A DNA stretch of 35,407 nt from Clostridia bacterium (GCA_022801925.1 JAAWTG010000028.1:1-35407); one strand, 5' to 3'; shown: positions 8,251-17,174, numbered from the stretch's first letter. Notes: generated by a model not told the origin, from the letters alone. Program-made: numbers and translations.

Positions 8251-10365
8251 TTGGAAACAAACAGTATATATCCTGAAGGAAAACTGTCTGCCATTTATGG
8301 CAGTAACGTTTTTGGCGACACTGTTATGCGTGAGAGATTGCCGAAAGCGGTGTATAAATCGCTCAAAAAAACGATTGACGAGGGGGTTCCGCTGGAGCCC
8401 AATGTGGCGGAAACGGTTGCAAACGCCATGAAAGACTGGGCAATCAGCAAAGGGGCAACGCATTTCACCCACTGGTTCCAGCCCATGACGGGCGTGACGG
8501 CGGAGAAACATGATTCGTTTATTTCTCCCACGCCGGAGGGCAAGGTCATTATGGAGTTTTCGGGAAAGGAACTGCTCAAAGGAGAATCGGACGCATCTTC
8601 TTTTCCGTCCGGCGGACTGCGCGCAACGTTTGAGGCACGCGGTTATACGGCGTGGGATTGCACGTCTCCGGCGTTTGTGAAAGATGATTCTTTATATATT
8701 CCGACCGCTTTTTGTTCCTATACAGGGCAGGCGCTTGACAAAAAAACGCCGCTGCTGCGTTCCATGGAAGCTCTAAATACACAGGCGCTGCGGATTTTAC
8801 GGTTGTTTGGCAATACGGAAGCAAAACGTGTTTCTTCCAACATGGGGCCGGAGCAGGAATATTTTTTGGTGGATAAAGATACCTATAGCAAGCGCAAAGA
8901 TTTGATTTTTACAGGACGTACACTGTTTGGCGCCGGCGCACCCAAGGGACAGGAGTTGGACGACCACTACTATGGCAATATTAAAGAACGCGTTTCCAAC
9001 TATATGAAAGAATTGGATACGGAACTGTGGAAATTGGGGATTTCCGCTAAAACAAAGCATAATGAAGTGGCGCCGGGACAGCATGAACTTGCGCCGGTAT
9101 TCAATTCCTCCAACATTGCAACAGACCACAACCAGCTTACCATGGAAATCATGAAAAAAGTAGCGCTACATCATAATTTGGTGTGCTTGCTGCACGAAAA
9201 ACCGTTTGCGGGCGTGAACGGTTCCGGAAAGCATAACAACTGGTCGCTCAGCACCGATGACGGACAAAATTTGTTGGAGCCTGGTAAAACACCGGCGGAA
9301 AATATGCAGTTTTTGCTGTTTTTAAGCGCAGTAATTCAAGCGGTGGATGAATACGGTGATTTGCTGCTGCTGTCCATTGCGTCCAATTCCAATGACCACC
9401 GTTTGGGCGGCGATGAAGCGCCGCCGGCGATTGTGTCCATGTATTTGGGCGAACAGCTGACGGACATTTTGGAAGAAATGGTCACAGGGGTGGAAAAGCA
9501 TAATCAATTAGGCGGAAAAATGAAGTTCGGCGTGAGTACGCTGCCGGTACTGAAAAAAGACACGACCGACCGCAACCGGACGTCTCCGTTCGCGTTCACA
9601 GCGAATAAATTTGAATTCCGCATGGTGGGTTCGTTGGATTCTATTGCCTGCCCCAATTATATGATTAACACGATTGTGGCGGAATCGCTGCGGCAAATTG
9701 CCGATGAACTGGAAAAGGCGAGGGATTTTGATGAAGCGGTTCATGAAACGATTAAAACCATCTATCAAAAGCATAAACGGATTGTGTTCAATGGCAATAA
9801 CTATGCGGAAGAATGGGTGGAGGAATCCCAAAAACGCGGATTGTATAGTATGCGCTCTACGGTAGATATTTTACCGGCGTTTTTAGAGGAAAAGAATCTG
9901 AAACTGTTTGAACAACACAGTGTGATAAGCCGCGATGAGGCATATGCGCGCTATGAAGTGCTGACAGAAAACTATGTGAAGAACATGCATATAGAAGCGG
10001 TCACTATGCACGACATGGTCAGCCGGCAGATTTTACCTGCTTGTCTGCATTACATGAAGTTTTTGTCTGAGGGAATTATTTCCCTGCGGGAAACCGGTCT
10101 GGGGATTGAATCTAAAGCGGAAATAGATTTGTTGCGGGAAATCACAAAATGCACAGATTTGCTACGGAAAAGAAATGATGTTTTGCAAAAAGCGGTTGCG
10201 GAAATAGGGCAGATGGAGGACGCCTATGAAAAGGCAAAACAATATCGGGAAAAAGTATATGCTGCCATGCAGGAACTGCGTGAGGTGGCAGACAAGCTGG
10301 AAACATTGGTAGACCAGAAGTATTGGCCGATTCCGACCTATTCGGATTTGCTCTATAATGTATAG
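8251..10365 (+). CDS. glnN: Glutamine synthetase type III
   Basis: This 704-residue protein is the large type III (GlnN) glutamine synthetase, which makes glutamine from glutamate, ammonia and ATP in the cytoplasm. The N-terminal [17 protein letters not shown] stretch is typical of the family, as are the [10 protein letters not shown] segment, [17 protein letters not shown] and the ATP-site stretch [10 protein letters not shown]. The length matches the family (about 690-730 residues). The start is a TTG at 8251, preceded by AAAGGGG about 10 nt upstream. It is followed by a hairpin terminator and appears monocistronic. Ammonia assimilation is its expected role; no link to the neighbours is evident. 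Confidence 0.96.
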   Translation: METNSIYPEGKLSAIYGSNVFGDTVMRERLPKAVYKSLKKTIDEGVPLEPNVAETVANAMKDWAISKGATHFTHWFQPMTGVTAEKHDSFISPTPEGKVIMEFSGKELLKGESDASSFPSGGLRATFEARGYTAWDCTSPAFVKDDSLYIPTAFCSYTGQALDKKTPLLRSMEALNTQALRILRLFGNTEAKRVSSNMGPEQEYFLVDKDTYSKRKDLIFTGRTLFGAGAPKGQELDDHYYGNIKERVSNYMKELDTELWKLGISAKTKHNEVAPGQHELAPVFNSSNIATDHNQLTMEIMKKVALHHNLVCLLHEKPFAGVNGSGKHNNWSLSTDDGQNLLEPGKTPAENMQFLLFLSAVIQAVDEYGDLLLLSIASNSNDHRLGGDEAPPAIVSMYLGEQLTDILEEMVTGVEKHNQLGGKMKFGVSTLPVLKKDTTDRNRTSPFAFTANKFEFRMVGSLDSIACPNYMINTIVAESLRQIADELEKARDFDEAVHETIKTIYQKHKRIVFNGNNYAEEWVEESQKRGLYSMRSTVDILPAFLEEKNLKLFEQHSVISRDEAYARYEVLTENYVKNMHIEAVTMHDMVSRQILPACLHYMKFLSEGIISLRETGLGIESKAEIDLLREITKCTDLLRKRNDVLQKAVAEIGQMEDAYEKAKQYREKVYAAMQELREVADKLETLVDQKYWPIPTYSDLLYNV

Positions 10366-10449
10366 AAATGACCTCTGAGTACAGTTCTTTGGAAGTTCTA
10401 AAGTGGGTTTTTAACGATATTTTCTAAAATAGATATGAATCGTTTGCTG

Positions 10450-10497
10450 CCCCTGTTTTTAAAAGTTGAAAGCGGCTTTTAAGAGCAGGGGTATTTT
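10450..10497 (+). terminator. Terminator of glnN
   Basis: CCCCTG (10450-10455) pairs with CAGGGG (10486-10491), and inside it the TTTAAAAG and CTTTTAA segments extend the stem. The stem is followed by TATTTTATA. It is a fair but imperfect intrinsic terminator 84 bp past the glnN stop. Confidence 0.6.
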
Positions 10498-10530
10498 ATA
10501 TGGATTGCCGATTTGTCTGTGTTCTTTGCA

Positions 10531-10554
10531 GGACGGCATAAAACCGCCTTTTTT
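10531..10554 (+). terminator. Short hairpin with T-run just before the deacetylase start
   Basis: GGACGG (10531-10536) pairs with CCGCC (10544-10548) with one bulged A, followed at once by six T residues (10549-10554). It could be a second terminator for glnN read-through or a leader attenuator for the deacetylase gene, whose start codon follows within 35 bp. Confidence 0.35.
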
Positions 10555-10586
10555 GGAATATGGATAATAAAGAGGTGGTGAACCAA

Positions 10587-11462
10587 GTGGATAGATGGAT
10601 CAGTAAAGCGGTGATGGTGGGAAGTTGTCTGCTGTTAGCAGCGGCAATATGTATCATTTCATGGGCGGAACAAAACAGGGATTTAGCAACGGGTGGGCAT
10701 GTGGACGAGGGGATTGCACTCCCCATTATTATGTATCATCATACACTGAAAAACACACCGGAGGCGCTTGGGAAATTTACTATTTCGCCATCGGAGTTTG
10801 AGAGTGATTTGGACTATTTGCAGCATCGCGGCTACCAAACCATTGTAGTGCAAGATTTACTGGATTATTATGACAGGGGAAAGCCGCTTCCGCCCAAGCC
10901 GGTAATGATTACCTTTGATGATGGCTATGAATCGGGATATGCCTATATTTATCCTATTTTAAAACAGCGGAAAGAAAAGATTGTGTTGTCTGTGATTGGG
11001 ACGCTGGCAGACGAATACAGCGGACTAAAAAACCAAAGTTTGAACTATTCTTATGCTACATGGGAACAACTGCGGGAAATGAGTGACAGCGGCGTGGTGG
11101 AAGTGCAGAATCATTCTTATCAGCTGCATGACAACGAAGGCATTGGCGTTTCCAAGCATTCCTTTGAATCTAAAGAGGACTATCAAAAGCGGTTGATGGA
11201 GGACTTGGATAAAAACAAACAAAGAATTGTTGATTTTGTAGGGAAGGAACCAACGGCGTTTACGTTTCCGTTCGGTTCGGTCAATCAAACGGCACGAGAT
11301 ACCATTTGGAAAATGGGATACCGCGTGACCTTAGGATGTGAGGAAGGGGTTAATTGGATTACGCAGGACGAACAGGAATCTATTCGTAATCTGCGCCGTT
11401 ATAACCGTCCTTCCGGTATTTCTTCCGAAGCGTTTTTCAGCAGATTTTTGCCGGAGGAATAA
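10587..11462 (+). CDS. Membrane-anchored polysaccharide deacetylase (NodB family)
   Basis: This roughly 291-residue protein has one N-terminal hydrophobic segment (VMVGSCLLLAAAICIISWA), so it is probably a membrane-anchored extracellular enzyme. The NodB-type carbohydrate esterase domain follows: IIMYHH, the metal/catalytic motif TFDDGYESG, the second metal motif VEVQNHSYQLH (H-x3-H variant) and TFPFG. Such enzymes remove N-acetyl groups from peptidoglycan or exopolysaccharide. The GTG at 10587 was chosen because AGAGGTGG lies 8 nt before it. The ATG nine codons upstream (10560) has no ribosome site and sits directly after a terminator-like T-run. No separate promoter was recognised. A very strong terminator follows. 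Confidence 0.88.
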   Translation: MDRWISKAVMVGSCLLLAAAICIISWAEQNRDLATGGHVDEGIALPIIMYHHTLKNTPEALGKFTISPSEFESDLDYLQHRGYQTIVVQDLLDYYDRGKPLPPKPVMITFDDGYESGYAYIYPILKQRKEKIVLSVIGTLADEYSGLKNQSLNYSYATWEQLREMSDSGVVEVQNHSYQLHDNEGIGVSKHSFESKEDYQKRLMEDLDKNKQRIVDFVGKEPTAFTFPFGSVNQTARDTIWKMGYRVTLGCEEGVNWITQDEQESIRNLRRYNRPSGISSEAFFSRFLPEE

Positions 11463-11477
11463 AATATTGGTCAGGAT

Positions 11478-11522
11478 AAAAAAGGCAGCTACATAGAGAT
11501 CGTCTATGTAGCTGCCTTTTTT
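11478..11522 (+). terminator. Strong terminator of the deacetylase gene
   Basis: A perfect 18-bp stem (11480-11497 with 11503-11520), extendable by flanking A and T residues, encloses the 5-nt loop GATCG. It is flanked by A on the left and T on the right, so it could also act on the minus strand. Confidence 0.9.
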
Positions 11523-11534
11523 GGATTTTAATAT

Positions 11535-11569
11535 GGAAAAAGACCGCCGGATATTTCTCCGGCGGTCTT
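11535..11569 (-). terminator. Terminator of the sugar permease operon
   Basis: Eleven-base arms AAGACCGCCGG (11540-11550) and CCGGCGGTCTT (11559-11569) pair perfectly. On the minus strand the stem is followed by TTTTT. It lies 36 bp past the stop of the permease gene and meets the deacetylase terminator tail to tail. Confidence 0.85.
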
Positions 11570-11604
11570 GATTTTTTCTCTGTAGTGATACAATAGAACA
11601 ACAA

Positions 11605-12498
11605 TTAACCTTTGACTGCGCCAATCATAACACCCTTTACAAAGTATTTTTGCAGGAAGGGATATACGCACAAAATCGGCAGAGTAGCAATAACGATAAC
11701 GGCATATTTAATGGTTTCACTAATTGCCATCTGGTCGCCGGCGTCAACGCCGAATGTCATGTTGTTGGTATCGTTAATCAGAAGAATCTGACGCAGTACC
11801 AACTGCAATGGATATTTAGCATTGTCGTTGATATAGATAGATGCATTGAACCATGCATTCCAGTAAGCAACGCCATAATAGAGAACGATAACGGCGACAG
11901 TTGCTTTCGCTAGCGGCAGCACAATTTTGAAGAGAATGGTCAAATGTCCTGCGCCGTCAATGCGGGCGGATTCTTCCAAGCTGTCAGGAATAGCGGCAAA
12001 ACCGGAACGCATCACAACGAGATTATAGGTGGATACCATTGTCGGAACAATCAATGCCCACAGAGAGTCATACAGCACGCCGCCCAAGAAATTCTTCACC
12101 ACAAAATAGGTCGGAATCAAACCACCGGAGAAGAACATGGTGAACATAATTAAAAAGGCGATGGGACGCTGGAATAATACATTTTTTCTGGAGAGAAAAT
12201 ATGCGCCGATTGCTGTTACCATAACGCTTAATATGGTTCCGATAACCACAATAATAATGGTATTGCCATATCCGGACATAATGGATGGATGTTGAAAAGC
12301 ACGTTCATATGCCAATCCGCTAAATCCTAAAGGACGCCATAACATACCGGAATGTGCCAAGAATCGTCCGGCGTCACTGAATGATGCGAATACAACATAT
12401 AATAATGGGTATAATGTTACTAACATAAGAGCAACCATAAAAATCACATTAAAGATGTTAAATATATCTTGCCCTTTGGTTCTGTCAATAGAAGCCAT
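11605..12498 (-). CDS. Carbohydrate ABC transporter permease, YtcP/LplC type
   Basis: This 297-residue inner-membrane permease has about six hydrophobic helices and the MalG-type EAA loop (EESARIDGAGHLTILFKIVLP), which docks the ATPase. Its C-terminus, KYFVKGVMIGAVKG, is characteristic of the LplC/YtcP family that imports oligosaccharides such as pectin- or rhamnogalacturonan-derived sugars. The ATG at 12498 follows AGGAGG. It is the second gene of a two-gene operon, 18 bp after its partner. No solute-binding lipoprotein or ATPase gene is present nearby, so these must be supplied from elsewhere, as is common for this family, where one ATPase serves several importers. Confidence 0.94.
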   Translation of the reverse strand: MASIDRTKGQDIFNIFNVIFMVALMLVTLYPLLYVVFASFSDAGRFLAHSGMLWRPLGFSGLAYERAFQHPSIMSGYGNTIIIVVIGTILSVMVTAIGAYFLSRKNVLFQRPIAFLIMFTMFFSGGLIPTYFVVKNFLGGVLYDSLWALIVPTMVSTYNLVVMRSGFAAIPDSLEESARIDGAGHLTILFKIVLPLAKATVAVIVLYYGVAYWNAWFNASIYINDNAKYPLQLVLRQILLINDTNNMTFGVDAGDQMAISETIKYAVIVIATLPILCVYPFLQKYFVKGVMIGAVKG

Positions 12499-12516
12499 GA
12501 ATGATTCCTCCTTTTC

Positions 12517-13473
12517 TTACCACAAACTGGTATCGTTGAATTTCTTGCTCATCATATTAGCGCCGAATACCAAAATAAAGTTAATCACAGAATTGAGCAA
12601 ACCAACCGCTGTTGAATAGCTGTATTGGAAGTTTTGAAGCCCTTCACGGTATACGAACGATGAAATAACATCGGCAGTTTCGTAGGTCAGCGGGTTATAC
12701 AGCAAGATGATTTTTTCATATCCAATGTTCATCATTTGTCCCACGCGGAGCAGCAGCATCGTGATAATGGTGGGGATAATGGAAGGAATGGTGATGGAGA
12801 GCGTTTGCCGCCATCTTCCTGCGCCGTCAATGCGCGCTGCCTCATATAGTTCCGCATCAATGCCGGATAGCGCCGCCAAATAGATAATAGAACCCCAGCC
12901 AATGCCCTGCCAGATGTCCGAAATAACATAAATCGGGACAAAATAGCGTGGATTATTCAACATGGTGGTTGGTGTTCCGCCAAACACTTTGATGATATCG
13001 TTGATAATACCTGTTTCAGTTGTGAAGTCCTTAATCATACCACAGACAACAACCAGAGAAATGAAGTGCGGCAGATAGGTAATTGTCTGAACAGATTTCG
13101 TAAAAATTTTGCTGCGCAGTTCATTGATTAAAAGCGCCAAAATGATTGGTGCAGGGAATCCGAAAATCAAGGTTGAGAAACTGATTTTCAGTGTGTTAAA
13201 GAAAATACGGTTACGGTACATGCTGTCCCAAAACTTTCTGAAATTGTCAAGACCGACATTAGGACTGTTCCAAATTCCATCTGCCGGATTGAAATCTTTG
13301 AACGCAATAATTGCGCCATACATAGGTCTATACATAAAAATAAAATAGAAAAGAAGTACTGGAATCATTAATAGATAGAGACTGTAATTTCTTTTCATAT
13401 CGCTCGCAAGGATTTTTCCTGCGCTACTTAATTTGCTGCCTTTGGCAGCGGCATGCACTGTCTGTGTTGCCAT
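12517..13473 (-). CDS. Carbohydrate ABC transporter permease, LplB/YteP type
   Basis: This 318-residue permease is the partner of 11605-12498. After a cytoplasmic N-terminal tail of about 30 residues come six membrane segments. The family stretches LLMIPVLLFYFIFMYRPMYG and FKDF, and the EAA loop ELYEAARIDGAGRWRQTLSI, are visible. LplB/YteP proteins form the heterodimeric membrane channel of oligosaccharide importers. The ATG at 13473 has GGAGG 8 nt upstream. It is the first gene of the operon, transcribed from a promoter about 165 bp upstream with a structured leader. Confidence 0.94.
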   Translation of the reverse strand: MATQTVHAAAKGSKLSSAGKILASDMKRNYSLYLLMIPVLLFYFIFMYRPMYGAIIAFKDFNPADGIWNSPNVGLDNFRKFWDSMYRNRIFFNTLKISFSTLIFGFPAPIILALLINELRSKIFTKSVQTITYLPHFISLVVVCGMIKDFTTETGIINDIIKVFGGTPTTMLNNPRYFVPIYVISDIWQGIGWGSIIYLAALSGIDAELYEAARIDGAGRWRQTLSITIPSIIPTIITMLLLRVGQMMNIGYEKIILLYNPLTYETADVISSFVYREGLQNFQYSYSTAVGLLNSVINFILVFGANMMSKKFNDTSLW

Positions 13474-13517
13474 GATTGTTCCTCCATTTCTTCCGCAGGT
13501 GCGGTTGATTGATTCAT

Positions 13518-13550
13518 AACAATATACGAAAATGTTTTGCGTATATTGTT
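13518..13550 (-). promoter_or_regulatory. Hairpin in the leader of the permease operon
   Basis: The 11-bp arms AACAATATACG (13518-13528) and CGTATATTGTT (13540-13550) are perfect inverted repeats. The inner AAAA and TTTT can lengthen the stem to 15 bp with one bulge. The element lies in the roughly 150-nt leader between the promoter (13637-13665) and the ribosome site, 45 bp from the start codon. It could be an operator or an RNA structure. Confidence 0.5.
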
Positions 13551-13636
13551 CATTATGAACAGAAAACAGATGTTAATTTGGTCTGAGTAGCAATCTGCTA
13601 TTATCCAAAATCAACAAATTCTCTTGTATAGGTCAT

Positions 13637-13665
13637 ATTATACTATAAAATATATACATATGCAA
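13637..13665 (-). promoter_or_regulatory. Promoter of the sugar permease operon
   Basis: On the minus strand, TTGCAT (13660-13665) and TATAAT (13637-13642) are separated by 17 bp. Between 13666 and 13934 nothing gene-like was recognised; the stretch is A-rich, and the only plus-strand frame (13766-14080) has no ribosome site. Confidence 0.7.
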
Positions 13666-13934
13666 GACACAAAATTTAGAATCATGTGCAAAAATCAAAA
13701 CTGTAAAAAATGTTACATGATTTCTGTGCATTTTTAACAGTAGCTATAAAAATTGAACATAAGCGATGTGCAATATATACAAAAAGATGGGGCGGAGTAA
13801 CAAAAACCAAACAAGTAACAAAAACGAAACAGGTCTGAAATTGCACATAGAATCAGCATATTACAGAAAAAATGTACGGTTTTTGCAATATATGTACCGA
13901 GGATGGAATGGTAAAAAATACATATTTTTAGCGT

Positions 13935-14516
13935 TTAAAAACAAAATAAAGAAGAGAACGATGTGGGTGAGAGTAATAAAAATAATACAAAGAAGCATAA
14001 ATATCCGCAAAATTGTAACAAGAAAAAAATCTTTTTCTCTTGCAGACGGAAGACAGAAAAAAGACGACTTACAAAAATAATCGTTGCAAAGCCTAATAAA
14101 AGATATGGATAAAATACAATATCTGATTGGACTGTCAGCGGCAAAAATAAAAGCAGAGAACAAATTTCTCCGCATGTGGAGAACAGATAAGTGACGGTAG
14201 CGATAATAGGAGGGCCGGCAGGCATTTGACATATGCGGCAGTTTGCTGCCATATAGTTTTTGGGAAGCCCGAACAGCAGCGCTGCGGGAATTATCGCAAA
14301 CAGAAAAAGCAGATATTCCGGCAAAAACAGCAGCAAAATTTCCGCGATAAGAGCATAGATGATAATAGAAACAAACAAATATAAAAAACAGCCAAGCCAA
14401 AGATGGCGGGTACCGTAGTTTGGTTCAGATAAACGGTAAGATTGTAAGGCGGAAAGAGCGGGAAGGTGAAACAGGCAAAAAAGAAAAATTGCCGCATAGG
14501 CAATGGCAGATTGCAT
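13935..14516 (-). CDS. Hypothetical integral membrane protein
   Basis: I do not recognise this 193-residue protein. It is strongly hydrophobic, with about five or six predicted membrane segments (around residues 1-24, 39-60, 63-86, 104-123, 132-153 and 165-182). Short polar loops include CRICQMPAGPP near residue 93 and basic stretches that favour the positive-inside rule. The ATG at 14516 has GGAAGGG upstream, though at a long spacing, with GAAGG closer. A good promoter (14553-14581) points into it, which makes a real gene more likely. It is transcribed alone, divergently from the DUF951-birA operon. It is AT-rich and high in Phe and Leu. Confidence 0.55.
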   Translation of the reverse strand: MQSAIAYAAIFLFCLFHLPALSALQSYRLSEPNYGTRHLWLGCFLYLFVSIIIYALIAEILLLFLPEYLLFLFAIIPAALLFGLPKNYMAANCRICQMPAGPPIIATVTYLFSTCGEICSLLLFLPLTVQSDIVFYPYLLLGFATIIFVSRLFSVFRLQEKKIFFLLQFCGYLCFFVLFLLLSPTSFSSLFCF

Positions 14517-14552
14517 AAACCTTCACACCCTTCCTTATAATAGAATAAATTT

Positions 14553-14581
14553 ATGATATCATAGTAAGAATTTTTTGTAAA
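14553..14581 (-). promoter_or_regulatory. Promoter of the hypothetical membrane protein gene
   Basis: On the minus strand, TTTACA (14576-14581) and TATCAT (14553-14558) are separated by 17 bp, 37 bp before the ATG. Its -35 lies only 4 bp from the -35 of the divergent promoter at 14586-14614, so the two promoters are back to back. Confidence 0.6.
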
Positions 14582-14585
14582 GAGA

Positions 14586-14614
14586 TTTACAAAAAAAAGA
14601 GAATATGGTATTAT
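14586..14614 (+). promoter_or_regulatory. Promoter of the DUF951-birA-coaX operon
   Basis: TTTACA (14586-14591) and TATTAT (14609-14614) are separated by 17 bp. The leader to the DUF951 start is about 105 nt. Confidence 0.65.
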
Positions 14615-14728
14615 AAAGCATAGGCATAAGAGCAAACAAAAGTCAAAATGGATGGTGCCATGCCTTATATACGAAAAGAAGTTGCTGCCAGCAGCGGATG
14701 GTATTGAGAGGAAAAGGAGGCGGTCCAA

Positions 14729-14947
14729 ATGGCAATGAAGCTGGATGTGGGAGATGTTGTACAGACCAAAAAGAAACATCCGTGTGGGGAAAACAGATGG
14801 AAACTCTTGCGTGTGGGAATTGATTTTAAAATGCGCTGCATGGGCTGCGGCAGAATGGTAGAAATTCCGCGTGTAAAACTTGAAAAACGAATTAAGCAGG
14901 TAGAAAAAAGGACGGATGAAAATGTATCGGATTCTGATTGCCAGTGA
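14729..14947 (+). CDS. DUF951 family protein
   Basis: This 72-residue protein belongs to the small DUF951 family found throughout Firmicutes. Its hallmarks are the N-terminal LDVGDVVQTKKKHPCG stretch and the Cys pair MGCGRMVEIPR. With the first Cys these could bind a metal. The function of the family is unknown. AAAAGGAGG lies 8 nt before the ATG. The last 32 bp overlap the next gene, which indicates translational coupling in the operon. Confidence 0.9.
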   Translation: MAMKLDVGDVVQTKKKHPCGENRWKLLRVGIDFKMRCMGCGRMVEIPRVKLEKRIKQVEKRTDENVSDSDCQ

Positions 14948-15404
14948 CACGCACCGGCATATTGATTATGTTTGCAGAGCTGTGGAAGCTGTTGAAAAAA
15001 TTGATTTGATTGTGCATTTGGGAGATTTGTGTGCAGATGCGAGAGATTTGGAAAGCCTGTATCCGCAGTATGAATGGATTGGCGTGCGCGGCAACAACGA
15101 TTTTTGGGATACCGGCGACGACGAACGGGTGCTGGAGCGGGCAGGTGTGAAACTGTTTTTAACGCATGGACATGCCTATGGCGTACGCAGCGGCGTAGAG
15201 TCTCTGGTGCGCCGCGCGAAAACATTGGAAGCGAAAGCGGTGTTCTTCGGACATTCGCATGTGCGCACGAACAAAATGGTGGACGGTGTGCTGTGCGTGA
15301 ATCCGGGCGGATATAACACCATGCCCTATCCGGGCGTGATGATAGCGGAAATTGAAGATGGTAAACTGCGGGTATGTCCTTATATCGGAGCAAACTTTCT
15401 ATAA
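14916..15404 (+). CDS. YfcE/MJ0936-type metallophosphoesterase
   Basis: This 162-residue calcineurin-like phosphoesterase shows the complete metal-binding series: SDTHRH near the N-terminus, GDLCAD, GNND, THGH and the closing GHSH. YfcE/MJ0936 enzymes are small cytosolic phosphodiesterases with Mn or Ni in the active site; the natural substrate is generally unknown. In Firmicutes this gene often follows the gene for dITP/XTP pyrophosphatase, which is not present here. AAGGACGG precedes the ATG at 14916. A second ATG two codons later (14922) is at better distance from the ribosome site and may be the true start. Confidence 0.9.
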   Translation: MKMYRILIASDTHRHIDYVCRAVEAVEKIDLIVHLGDLCADARDLESLYPQYEWIGVRGNNDFWDTGDDERVLERAGVKLFLTHGHAYGVRSGVESLVRRAKTLEAKAVFFGHSHVRTNKMVDGVLCVNPGGYNTMPYPGVMIAEIEDGKLRVCPYIGANFL

Positions 15405-15417
15405 GGAGGAAAAGCGC

Positions 15418-16386
15418 GTGAAAGAATATATACAAAGAGCGCTTTTGGAGCATAGTGATGGTTATGTGACAGGCAGCGCCCTATGCAAGAAATTTGGTGT
15501 AACGCGGGCGGCAGTTTGGAAAGTGATGGAAGAACTGCGCACGGAGGGGTGGCAGATTGAGGCGGTGAGCGGCAAAGGATACCGGCTGAAAAACGAAACA
15601 GCGGCGGCGCTGTCAAAAGTTTTGATAGAAGTGCGGTTAGAGCATTCTATGTGGAACCGGATCATGTTGCTGGACAAAGTGGATTCTACCAATACATATC
15701 TCAAACGGTTGGCGGAGGACGGAGCGGAAGAAGGTACGGCGGTGATTGCGCTGCGGCAGACACAGGGACGCGGCAGGCGTGGGCGTAATTGGGCGTCCAA
15801 TCCGGGCGGGATATATTTGTCGTTTTTGTTTCAGCCACAGCCAGCTATTCCGTTGGAACAGGTTCCGGTGATGAGTTTGGCGGTCGCCATGGCGGCATAT
15901 AAGGCGATTTTACAGGTGGCAAATGTGCAAACCGGAATCAAGTGGCCCAACGATGTTATATATAAAGGAAGAAAAATGTGCGGTATTTTGTCGGAATTGT
16001 GCGGCGGTGTGGATACCGGTATTTATTGTGTGGCAGGAATCGGCATCAATGTAGAAAAGTCTGTGATTCCGGAAGAATTGCAGGAACATGCTGTTTCGCT
16101 GGAGGAAATTACAGGAACCATTTTAGACAAAAATGAGTTGGCGGCACAAATGCTGAAAGAAATGGAATGGGAATATCGGAATTTGGATACCTGTGTGCAG
16201 CGGTATGCGGAAATTTGCGTGACAGTGGGAAAAGAAGTCAGTGTGATTGGTGCGGCGGAAGAATTCAAGGGAACGGCAATCGGCGTGTCGGACGGCGGCG
16301 GACTGATTGTGCGCAAAGAAGATGGAACGGAAACGGTTGTTTCATCAGGAGAAGTTTCGGTACGCGGTATTTATGGATATGTATGA
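15418..16386 (+). CDS. birA: Bifunctional biotin-protein ligase and biotin repressor BirA
   Basis: This protein is 322 residues from a GTG at 15418, chosen because AGGAGGAAAAGCGC directly precedes it; an open frame from 15352 has no ribosome site. Residues 1-60 form a winged helix-turn-helix (GSALCKKFGVTRAAVWKVMEEL). The ligase domain follows with the biotinyl-AMP loop GRGRRGRNW (about 117-125) and KWPNDV (about 175-180). A C-terminal SH3-like domain completes it. The enzyme attaches biotin to carboxylases and, when loaded with biotinyl-AMP, represses biotin uptake or synthesis genes. It lies 13 bp after the phosphoesterase gene and ends just ahead of coaX. Confidence 0.96.
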   Translation: MKEYIQRALLEHSDGYVTGSALCKKFGVTRAAVWKVMEELRTEGWQIEAVSGKGYRLKNETAAALSKVLIEVRLEHSMWNRIMLLDKVDSTNTYLKRLAEDGAEEGTAVIALRQTQGRGRRGRNWASNPGGIYLSFLFQPQPAIPLEQVPVMSLAVAMAAYKAILQVANVQTGIKWPNDVIYKGRKMCGILSELCGGVDTGIYCVAGIGINVEKSVIPEELQEHAVSLEEITGTILDKNELAAQMLKEMEWEYRNLDTCVQRYAEICVTVGKEVSVIGAAEEFKGTAIGVSDGGGLIVRKEDGTETVVSSGEVSVRGIYGYV

Positions 16387-16406
16387 TACGAGAAAAGAGG
16401 GATACT

Positions 16407-17174
16407 ATGTTACTTGTAGTAGATGCAGGAAATACCAATATTGTTTTTGGCGTATATGACGGCGATAGTTTGATTGCCACATGGCGTATGGCAACGCAGC
16501 AAAACAAGACGGCGGACGAAATCGGATCGTTTTTGCTGGAGTTGATGCGCAGATGGAACATTGAAAAAGAGCAGATTGACGATATTATCATCGCTTCGGT
16601 GGTGCCCAGCATTATGTATCCGCTGGAACACTGTATGCGGAAATATTTGGAGAAAAATGCACTTATTGTAAATGAAACAATGGATTTAGGCATCAAGGTT
16701 CAGCTGGACAGTCCAAAGGAAGTGGGAGCAGACCGGCTGGTGAACGCCGCTGTGGCATATGAATTATACGGTGGACCGCTGGTTATCATTGATTTTGGGA
16801 CGGCAACGACTTTTTGTGCCGTGGACAGCAGCGGAAACTATCTGGGCGGCGCCATTTGCCCGGGTATTAAAGTTTCTGTCAATGCATTATATCAAAATGC
16901 GGCGAAATTGCCGCTGATTGAATTGGTGCAGCCGCAGGAGGTCATTGGACGCAATACGGTGGCGGCAATGCAGTCGGGTGTGATTTTGGGCTATACAGGT
17001 CAAGTGGAATATTTGACGAAAAAGTTTAAAGAACAAATCGGGGAAGCAAAAGTGATTGCCACAGGCGGACTGGCGCGCATGATAGCTTCCGATACGGACG
17101 CAATTGACGTTGTAGACCCGCAGTTGACGCTGAAAGGGCTGCATTTGCTCTATCGGAAAAATGCGGCAAAATGA
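16407..17174 (+). CDS. coaX: Type III pantothenate kinase CoaX
   Basis: This 255-residue enzyme catalyses the first step of coenzyme A synthesis, the ATP-dependent phosphorylation of pantothenate. Visible motifs are the N-terminal phosphate-binding DAGNTN (residues 6-11), GADRLVN (107-113) and DFGTATT (129-135), all standard for type III kinases, which lie in the ASKHA fold. The ATG at 16407 has AGAGGG 7 nt upstream. An in-frame ATG at 16383 that overlaps the birA stop is less likely. birA next to coaX is a frequent arrangement in Clostridia. CoA supply also matters for the PduP reaction encoded downstream, but no specific link is implied. Confidence 0.96.
   Translation: MLLVVDAGNTNIVFGVYDGDSLIATWRMATQQNKTADEIGSFLLELMRRWNIEKEQIDDIIIASVVPSIMYPLEHCMRKYLEKNALIVNETMDLGIKVQLDSPKEVGADRLVNAAVAYELYGGPLVIIDFGTATTFCAVDSSGNYLGGAICPGIKVSVNALYQNAAKLPLIELVQPQEVIGRNTVAAMQSGVILGYTGQVEYLTKKFKEQIGEAKVIATGGLARMIASDTDAIDVVDPQLTLKGLHLLYRKNAAK

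Noticed and set aside
7975-8511. Minus-strand open frame of 178 codons over the glnN promoter and 5' end
   Set aside because: It is rich in Phe, His and Arg, resembles no protein family, lacks a ribosome site and overlaps glnN antisense.
13766-14080. Plus-strand open frame of 104 Lys/Asn-rich codons
   Set aside because: The sequence is A-rich, has no ribosome site and is partly antisense to the better-supported membrane protein gene; no recognisable domain.
13861-14950. Other minus-strand frames overlapping the hypothetical membrane protein and DUF951
   Set aside because: They are shadows in other frames of the same AT-rich stretch, and one is antisense to DUF951, a known family.
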